This document shows, in pieces, positions 6,311-11,175 of a stretch of DNA of 11,175 bases (its first letter is position 1; each line of letters opens with the position of its first letter). The translations under genes were made by a program, and so were the position numbers. The notes under the pieces were generated by a model. It had not been told where the DNA came from and did no database searches. It worked only from the letters and a program-made list of their open reading frames with translations. Source of the DNA: Clostridia bacterium (GTDB taxonomy: Bacteria > Bacillota > Clostridia > Christensenellales > Aristaeellaceae); NCBI GenBank assembly GCA_017620115.1, contig JAFZRB010000400.1, forward strand, positions 1-11,175, read 5' to 3'.

Positions 6311-7372
6311 ATGTTATCCTATCTGATCGTCGGTTCAGGTTACAGGTCAGAATACTTCGCCCGCATTGCGGTGAAGCACAGTGATCTGTTCCGGGCGATG
6401 TTTTTGTGCCGGTCAGAAGAGAAGGCCGAGGCGGTATCGGCCCGCACGGGCATCGGGGCGACGACGGCGCTGGAAAAGGGGCTGGCGTTTCAGCCTGATT
6501 TTATCGTTATCGCGGTCAGCAGGGATCACATGGCTGACGTCGCGATCGAATGGATTGAGCGCGGGTATCCCGTCGTTACGGAGACGCCCGTGGGCGCTTC
6601 GCGCGAAGAACTGGAGACGCTGTGGGCGCTGAGTCGCGACAAGGGCGCGAAGATTGTCTGCTGCGAGCAGTATCATCGCTATCCGATCCTGGCGAATGGC
6701 CTGGCAGAAGTTCAGGCCGGGCGGATCGGACGGCCCGTTTCGGCCTATCTGTCACTGGCGCACGACTATCACGGCATCAGCCTGATCAGGCGGATGCTCG
6801 ACACGCGGGGCGAGAGCTGCACAATACGCGGCGTGCGCGCGATCAACGATGCCGCGGCTACCGATTCGCGCTATGGCGCGATTCTGGACGGTTCCCTCGC
6901 AAAGGAAGAAAGGGATGTCGCTCACATCACTTTCGCCTCCGGCAAGACGGCGATATACGATTTCGCCTCGATTCAATATCGCTCTTTCATCCGCGCAAGG
7001 CACCTGACCGTGCGCGGGGAGAGGGGGGAATGGAGCGACCGCGTCATCTCCTATGTCGATGGGAGCAACACGCCGCAGAGAATCTTCCTCATGCCTGAAA
7101 TCTTCCCGGCTTATCGCCGGCTGGACACACAGGCGCTCCGGGATATCCGAAAGACGTGGGTACCGGAGCTTTTCCTGGACACGCAGCAGGACGAGTTTGC
7201 CATCGCTTCAATTCTGCTGGATATGGAGGCGTATCTGAAGGGCGGCCCTTCGCCTTATCCGCTCGAGGAGGCGCTGGACGACGCCTGGTTCTGGCTGAAG
7301 CTGAACGAAGCCGTCAAAAACCCATGGACCGCCGTCGAGACGGGGGATGTGCCCTGGCGCGCGAAGGCGTAG
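6311..7372 (+). CDS. Gfo/Idh/MocA family oxidoreductase with an ETP variant motif
   Basis: NAD(P)-dependent oxidoreductases of this family act mostly on sugars, inositols and related polyols. The 353-residue protein begins with a Rossmann strand-turn (LIVGSGYRSEYFARIA), and IAVSRDHMADVAIEWIERG follows as the usual second half of the nucleotide domain. The family's EKP motif, whose Lys is important for catalysis, reads ETP here (residues 91-93, in VVTETPVGAS). A later HDYHGISLIRRML segment (151-163) lies where the family carries its D..H catalytic region. The ATG at 6311 is chosen because AAGGAG sits five bases before it; an in-frame upstream ATG at 6269 would add 14 residues without a clear ribosome site. 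It is probably co-transcribed with the YdcF-like gene before it and the flavoprotein gene after it (54-base gap). Substrate unknown. Confidence 0.85.
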   Translation: MLSYLIVGSGYRSEYFARIAVKHSDLFRAMFLCRSEEKAEAVSARTGIGATTALEKGLAFQPDFIVIAVSRDHMADVAIEWIERGYPVVTETPVGASREELETLWALSRDKGAKIVCCEQYHRYPILANGLAEVQAGRIGRPVSAYLSLAHDYHGISLIRRMLDTRGESCTIRGVRAINDAAATDSRYGAILDGSLAKEERDVAHITFASGKTAIYDFASIQYRSFIRARHLTVRGERGEWSDRVISYVDGSNTPQRIFLMPEIFPAYRRLDTQALRDIRKTWVPELFLDTQQDEFAIASILLDMEAYLKGGPSPYPLEEALDDAWFWLKLNEAVKNPWTAVETGDVPWRAKA

Positions 7373-7426
7373 AGAAGAGAAGCCGGTCATTTGAACATCA
7401 ATCGGACAAAAGAGAGGTATGTCAGC

Positions 7427-7969
7427 ATGAGCCATGTACTTGTAATAACCACCAGTTTGCGGGCAAAAAGCAATTCCGATATCCTGGCTGAGCGCTTGAT
7501 CGCCGGAGCGAAGGACGCCGGCCATACTGTGGAACAGGTCAGTCTGAAAGGGAAGGATATCCGTTTCTGCATCGGCTGTCTGGCCTGCCAGAAAACGCAG
7601 AAATGTGTTCAGCGGGATGACGTCGCCGGGATTATGGAAAAAGTGAAAAACGCGGATACGCTGGTTTTCTCAACGCCCATATACTACTACGGAATGAGCG
7701 GACAGATGAAAACGCTGCTCGACCGGATGAACCCGTTGTATTCCGTGAACTGCAGATTCCGGAAGGTGTATATGCTGTCCGTGGCCACAGAGGATGAGGC
7801 GTTTGTCCCCGAAAAAGCGGTCAGCGGATTGCAGGGGTGGATCGATTGCTTTGAAAAAGCGGAACTTGGCGGCACGCTGTTCTGCGGCGGTATTGCCAAT
7901 CCGGGAGAAGCGACGAACAGAACGGAGGAGCTGAAAGAGGCATACGAATTTGGCAGGGCGTTGGAATAA
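7427..7969 (+). CDS. NAD(P)H-dependent FMN reductase / iron-sulfur flavoprotein-like
   Basis: A 180-residue flavodoxin-fold protein. TTSLRAKSNSD (8-18) is the FMN-phosphate loop, and STPIYYYGMSGQMKTLLDR (82-100) is the typical isoalloxazine-side segment. Between them sit four cysteines in the order C-x2-C-x2-C-x5-C (Cys48, 51, 54, 60, in FCIGCLACQ and onward), followed by DD. This spacing fits the compact motif C-x2-C-x2-C-x4-7-C of iron-sulfur flavoproteins (Isf), so a 4Fe-4S cluster beside FMN is plausible. Many Clostridia FMN reductases keep similar cysteines, so cluster binding is inference. The ATG at 7427 is preferred to the in-frame TTG at 7391 because AGAGAGG lies at a suitable distance. 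Last gene of the run; a hairpin follows at 8019. Confidence 0.87.
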   Translation: MSHVLVITTSLRAKSNSDILAERLIAGAKDAGHTVEQVSLKGKDIRFCIGCLACQKTQKCVQRDDVAGIMEKVKNADTLVFSTPIYYYGMSGQMKTLLDRMNPLYSVNCRFRKVYMLSVATEDEAFVPEKAVSGLQGWIDCFEKAELGGTLFCGGIANPGEATNRTEELKEAYEFGRALE

Positions 7970-8018
7970 TGCGTAAAAATCCGGGCGTGCGGTCAAAAGC
8001 GTTGTGAATAAATACACC

Positions 8019-8060
8019 GGCGGCCTGCTGGACGAGCGCTTTTCGCGCCGGCAGACCGCC
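8019..8060. terminator. Hairpin between converging genes, probable bidirectional terminator
   Basis: A 13-bp imperfect stem: GGCGGCCTGCTGG at 8019-8031 pairs with 8048-8060, with one mismatch and one G-U pair. A small GCG/CGC stem can form inside the loop. Downstream on the plus strand there is only GCCTTTCTG, and on the minus strand a moderately T-rich GGTGTATTTATTC, so neither T-tract is ideal. It sits between the flavoprotein stop and the aminotransferase stop. Nothing else convincing is seen in the 190-base gap. Confidence 0.5.
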
Positions 8061-8159
8061 GCCTTTCTGAAGGAATGCCGCGCAGGCGCCAGTTTACTTC
8101 CGGGAACATCTGGCTGCGCCTTAAGGGGTATATTTCCCGCTTGTCATGATGCGATGCGA

Positions 8160-8999
8160 CTATGTCGTCGACCGGATGAATTCATCCGTCAGGTAGATTC
8201 TCAACCGCTCGAACAAATCCCCGTCCTTCATGCCCGCCGGCTTTCCGTCGATTTCACAGGCATGCAGGCAGAGATGGCTCGAACTGGTGACGAGGATTTC
8301 GTCGGCGTTCAGAAGATCCTCCAGGCAGAACGGTTCTTCCCGGCAAGGGATCCCCAGCGTCCGGCAGGCCGCCAGCAGGTGCGCCCGTGCGATGCCGGGT
8401 AAGATCAGTTCGTCCGCCGGCGCGGTATATAGCGTGCCGTTTTTCAGGATGTGCACATTGCTGTGCGCGCACTCGGTCACCCGCCCGCCCGGGCGATAGA
8501 ACACGGCCTCCATGCACCCGGCTTCTGCAGCCTTCTGGGAGGCCATCACGGAAGGAATCAGGTTCAGCGTTTTGATGTTGCAGTGCATGAATCGGGTATC
8601 CTCCGTCGTGATGAGACGGATAGGCTCCCTCCCGTCGGAGACCACCTGAGGAGTCAGCGTGATCCAAAGATTTCCCGGGCCTTCCGTGAAGGCGTGCTTC
8701 CTTCGACCCGTCCCACGGGTCACCTGATAGTAGACGAACAGATTGCCGCTGTCCATCTGCCGAACGAGCGATTGAAGCGTGTCCTTCAACGCCTGCTTCG
8801 TCATCGGCATCCGGATCCGCAGCGCTTCACCGCTGCGAAATAAGCGGTCGATGTGCTCGTCGAGCGCGAATATTTTATAGTTCCGGCAAGGCCCTGCGTC
8901 GTATACGCCATCCCCAAACCAAGAGGCCCTGTCGTTCATCGGAACCGTCATTTCATCCAGAGGCCCAAATGCGCCGTTGTAGTATCCAAGGGCTTCCAT
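8160..8999 (-). CDS. dat: D-amino-acid aminotransferase (fold-type IV PLP enzyme)
   Basis: Transfers the amino group between D-amino acids and 2-oxo acids, for example D-alanine and 2-oxoglutarate, supplying D-glutamate or D-alanine for cell wall use or allowing D-amino-acid catabolism. The 279-residue sequence follows the Bacillus enzyme closely: FGDGVYDA (28-35), HIDRLF, YYQVTRGTGRRKHAF with the Arg100/His102 carboxylate trap characteristic of D-specific members, the PLP Lys143 in NIKTLNL, Glu176 in VTECAHSN, and LPGIAR for phosphate binding. The R-x-H pair argues against branched-chain aminotransferase or aminodeoxychorismate lyase. AGGGAGG precedes the ATG. It begins 71 bases after the URO-D-like gene on the same strand, so the two are probably co-transcribed. 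Confidence 0.85.
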   Translation of the reverse strand: MEALGYYNGAFGPLDEMTVPMNDRASWFGDGVYDAGPCRNYKIFALDEHIDRLFRSGEALRIRMPMTKQALKDTLQSLVRQMDSGNLFVYYQVTRGTGRRKHAFTEGPGNLWITLTPQVVSDGREPIRLITTEDTRFMHCNIKTLNLIPSVMASQKAAEAGCMEAVFYRPGGRVTECAHSNVHILKNGTLYTAPADELILPGIARAHLLAACRTLGIPCREEPFCLEDLLNADEILVTSSSHLCLHACEIDGKPAGMKDGDLFERLRIYLTDEFIRSTT

Positions 9000-9070
9000 C
9001 GATTATTCCTCCCTGCTGTTCATTGATGCCGGTCGCCCGGAAAGAGAGCGATGCGGCCGCGTGTCGGGCT

Positions 9071-10126
9071 CTATTTCAATGGCCCGAATTCATGGATGCC
9101 TCTCATGATTCCGCGAACGATCGGTACGTAACGATCCATCGGGGCGTCCTCCGTGATGCCGATGATCAGCCGCCCAGGATCCTTCGCCGCCTCGATCAGG
9201 CCGATCGTATCCTTCACGATTTGCTTTTCGTCGTGTGTCTGCCAGGCGGAGGGAAAGTGCAGTGAAAGCAGCTTGTCGCCAAAGATTTCCGTAGCCTTCG
9301 CCACGCCTGGGCTCATGACCGGATCATAAGCCTCGATATAATCGAGCTTTGCCCCGGCGATCAAATCCATGATGAGACCGTTGCGGCCGTCCAGATGCGT
9401 GCCCAGCAGCTTGCCCGCCGGATGGAGCACCGCGTAGGCGTCGTCATACTCGCGCATATAGTAATCGCGGTAACCGTTCCGGCCAATGATTTCGGGCGTC
9501 GGGTTGCCGCCCTGGTTTACGATCTCAAAGGGATCCTGCGCAACGATGCCATATGTCTGACGGTATACATGCCGCATCCGCCCGAGCAGTTCCACGACCA
9601 GCTCCCGATTGTCCATCCACTCATAGCAGTAGGCTTCAGGGCCCATGATATAGCCCAGCAGATCGGAGATCGGTTCATGCGGCAGATGAGAACGGGAAAG
9701 AACCGTGCCGTTCTTCGCATCCTCTTCCCAGGCGGAGCGTATCGCTTCGTAGTTGGCCACCGCTTTCTGGTTATCAAAAAGATAGAACAGCTTTTTGTAA
9801 TCGTCACCGTTCTTGAACAGGCGTTCACGCGTCCAGCTGGTGATCGCGTCGCTTTCCTCCGTTTTGGTCAGATCGCCGCAGGGCGTATGGATAACGGTCT
9901 GCTCTATGCAACGCCCATTTGGCAGGTTCGTTTTCCGCGTTTCGGTCGCCACGTCTCCTTCCTGGATGATCTCGTAAGAAGACACACGGCGAATGCAGCA
10001 GATGTCAAGATCCATCAGTTCTTTCTCGTAAGGGCGTCCCTTTACCTTGGTTTCATAGATCGTAAAGGGCACAAAATCCGGCGTCAGCCGGTGGTATACC
10101 GCCTTGACCCGTTCTGTTGGCGTCAT
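9071..10126 (-). CDS. URO-D superfamily protein (uroporphyrinogen decarboxylase-like, not HemE)
   Basis: A 351-residue TIM-barrel protein of the superfamily that includes HemE and the corrinoid or coenzyme M methyltransferases MtaA and CmuA. Seen: an MTPTERVKAVYH opening like other URO-D-like proteins, a GPEAYCYEWM segment, a core strand LGTHLDGRNGLI (His-Asp-Gly as in the family), DYIEAYDPVM and a C-terminal ITEDAPMDRY. The RQAGRY motif that binds porphyrinogen carboxylates in HemE is absent and no heme gene is nearby, so heme synthesis is unlikely. A methyl-transfer or unknown role is possible; no corrinoid protein lies in the window. The ATG at 10126 is chosen because GAAGGAGG precedes it; an upstream in-frame ATG (10237) lies almost at the predicted transcription start and has no ribosome site. 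Confidence 0.83.
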   Translation of the reverse strand: MTPTERVKAVYHRLTPDFVPFTIYETKVKGRPYEKELMDLDICCIRRVSSYEIIQEGDVATETRKTNLPNGRCIEQTVIHTPCGDLTKTEESDAITSWTRERLFKNGDDYKKLFYLFDNQKAVANYEAIRSAWEEDAKNGTVLSRSHLPHEPISDLLGYIMGPEAYCYEWMDNRELVVELLGRMRHVYRQTYGIVAQDPFEIVNQGGNPTPEIIGRNGYRDYYMREYDDAYAVLHPAGKLLGTHLDGRNGLIMDLIAGAKLDYIEAYDPVMSPGVAKATEIFGDKLLSLHFPSAWQTHDEKQIVKDTIGLIEAAKDPGRLIIGITEDAPMDRYVPIVRGIMRGIHEFGPLK

Positions 10127-10250
10127 GTGGTTCCCTCCTTCGCGGGCCGCTTCAAAGCAGGCAACCTTTTCAAGCGGCTTGTTGAGCGCTGCGATCCCGA
10201 CAGACTGCGCCCCACGATCCATGGAACGGATTGACATTGCCTTTTATTAT

Positions 10251-10256
10251 ATTATA
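10251..10256 (-). promoter_or_regulatory. Extended -10 promoter for the URO-D-like and aminotransferase genes
   Basis: Minus-strand TGGTATAAT gives a perfect -10 (10251-10256) with an extended TG. The -35 region at 17 bases (GTGCGA) matches consensus poorly. A second TATAAT-like overlap follows at once. The predicted start near 10244 leaves a leader of about 118 bases. No convincing terminator separates it from the asparagine synthase stop at 10298, so some read-through is possible. Confidence 0.55.
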
Positions 10257-10297
10257 CCACATTCTTTCGCGGTTCGCACCCGTCTTCAACGGTTAAA

Positions 10298-11175
10298 TCA
10301 GACCCCGCTCGCGCCGTAATTCGACAGCACGCGGGCGGAGGGATCGTCCACGTCGCAGCCGGGCCAGGTCCTGTTGGGCATCCAGAAATCGGCGATCATG
10401 CGGGCCTGGCCGGGGTAATACCGTTCAAACAGCTCCCTGTACAGCAGGCTTTCCTTGGTGAACGGGCGGCGGTAATCGTACCGCGCCGCCTTCTCGGCGA
10501 ATTCCTCGTCGGTATACGTGCGCTCGGCCAGCGCCTTCAGATCGCCCACCATCGAGTGGCCCACCGCGTCGGAAAAGGCCGCCTTCTGCCGCCAGAGGAT
10601 TTCGTCGGGCAGGATGCGGTTGTCGGCGAAGGCCTTGCGGATGAGGTATTTGCCCATATCGTGCCTGTTCATTTTGAGTTCCGGGTCGATGCTCATGGCG
10701 TAGCGCACAAACTTCAAATCGCCGAAGGGCACGCGGGCTTCGAGGCTGTTGACGGAGATGCAGCGGTCGGCGCGCAGCACGTCGTACATGTGAAGCTCCC
10801 GGATGCGCTTCTCGGCCTCCTCCTGGAACGCGGCGGCGTTGGGCGCGAAGTCGGTGTACTTGTAGCCGAACAGCTCGTCGGAGATTTCTCCGGTCAGCAG
10901 CACGCGGATGTCGGTGCGCTCGTGGATGTATTTGCACACCAGGTACATGCCGATGCTGGCGCGGATGGTGGTGATATCCCATGTGCCCAGCAGCTCGACG
11001 ACCGTCGGCAGCGCGTCCAGCACATCCTTCTCGGAGATGATGACCTCCGTGTGGTCGCTGCCGATATAGTCCGCGACCATCCGGGCGTATTTCAGGTCGA
11101 TGGCGTCCACGTCCATGCCGATGGCGAAGGTGCGGATGGGCTTATCCAGCATCTTCTGGGCGATGGCGCAGACCA
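10298..11175 (-). CDS. asnB: Asparagine synthase B, C-terminal synthetase part (N-terminus outside the window)
   Basis: Makes asparagine from aspartate, ATP and glutamine (or ammonia). The frame is open to the window edge (it enters as V-C-A-I-A-Q-K), so the N-terminal glutaminase domain and the PP-loop SGG.DSS lie beyond 11175. The visible synthetase domain has TFAIGMDVDAIDLKYA, TWDITTIRAS.GMYL, LLTGEISDELFGYKY (the SGEGSDE motif, with Ile in place of the second Gly), LHMYDVLRADRCIS, EARVPFGD and WRQKAAFSDAVGHS. The C-terminus ends DDPSARVLSNYGASGV, close to other Clostridia AsnB proteins. The Ile variant is worth noting but probably functional, because everything around it is intact. It lies upstream of the URO-D-like gene on the same strand, 171 bases away. 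Confidence 0.93.
   Translation of the reverse strand, partial: VCAIAQKMLDKPIRTFAIGMDVDAIDLKYARMVADYIGSDHTEVIISEKDVLDALPTVVELLGTWDITTIRASIGMYLVCKYIHERTDIRVLLTGEISDELFGYKYTDFAPNAAAFQEEAEKRIRELHMYDVLRADRCISVNSLEARVPFGDLKFVRYAMSIDPELKMNRHDMGKYLIRKAFADNRILPDEILWRQKAAFSDAVGHSMVGDLKALAERTYTDEEFAEKAARYDYRRPFTKESLLYRELFERYYPGQARMIADFWMPNRTWPGCDVDDPSARVLSNYGASGV

Noticed and set aside
8004..8402. Plus-strand ORF starting GTG after the flavoprotein gene
   Set aside because: No ribosome site, runs through the terminator-like hairpin and then antisense into the aminotransferase gene; no family recognised.
9071..10126. Heme-pathway HemE
   Set aside because: The RQAGRY active-site motif is missing and there are no neighbouring heme genes, so only the superfamily name is justified.
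9395..10234. 279-residue plus-strand ORF opposite the URO-D-like gene
   Set aside because: A shadow of the opposite frame, with no motif or ribosome site.
10231..10256. Plus-strand TTGACA followed by an A/T-rich run as a promoter
   Set aside because: The spacing to any TATAAT-like box is poor (14, or 16 with only TATACC), and no plus-strand gene lies downstream in the window.
1..11175. CRISPR array, tRNA or rRNA gene, insertion sequence, phage or defence genes
   Set aside because: I looked for regular repeats, transposase or nuclease motifs and RNA gene cores on both strands and saw none; this was by eye, so weak signals could be missed.

Overview
The window looks like chromosomal DNA of a G+C-rich anaerobic Clostridia-type Bacillota, probably gut-associated. 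The basis is strong GGAGG-type Shine-Dalgarno sites before nearly every gene, sigma-A-like promoters, an aldo/keto reductase with a ferredoxin tail, a Cys-rich FMN protein, and an asparagine synthase whose wording resembles Clostridia enzymes. This placement is inference from family resemblance; there is no rRNA or marker gene here. I see no tRNA, CRISPR array, insertion sequence, integrase, phage or defence gene.

Layout, left to right. (1) Positions 1-1920, plus strand: the broken end of a GH29 alpha-L-fucosidase, an out-of-frame tail of another coding sequence, and a UxuA-like mannonate dehydratase, closed by a clear hairpin terminator. (2) Positions 1999-4425, minus strand: a GNAT acetyltransferase of the Eis-like two-domain kind, then an aldo/keto reductase with two 4Fe-4S motifs, each with its own promoter. 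(3) Positions 4522-4591: back-to-back divergent promoters sharing a 24-bp dyad; the plus-strand one is a perfect TTGACA-N17-TATAAT. (4) Positions 4796-7969, plus strand: a PIG-L/LmbE deacetylase, a YdcF-like DUF218 protein, a Gfo/Idh/MocA oxidoreductase and an iron-sulfur-flavoprotein-like FMN reductase. An extra promoter lies before the YdcF-like gene. (5) A hairpin at 8019-8060 separates this run from minus-strand genes. (6) Positions 8160-11175, minus strand, read right to left: the C-terminal part of asparagine synthase B, a URO-D superfamily protein that is not heme-type HemE, and a D-amino-acid aminotransferase.

How the genes may work together: the left end is carbohydrate catabolism (fucoside cleavage and hexuronate dehydration). 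The middle run pairs a de-N-acetylase with a sugar-type oxidoreductase and a flavoprotein, which could suit modification of an amino sugar or small glycoside, but no substrate can be read from the sequence. The right end is amino-acid metabolism (asparagine, D-amino acids) with a URO-D-like protein of unknown role. No clearly new multi-gene system is evident. The most interesting items are the fucosidase junction, the shared dyad between divergent promoters, active-site variants in the deacetylase and the Gfo/Idh protein, and the URO-D/D-amino-acid aminotransferase pair.
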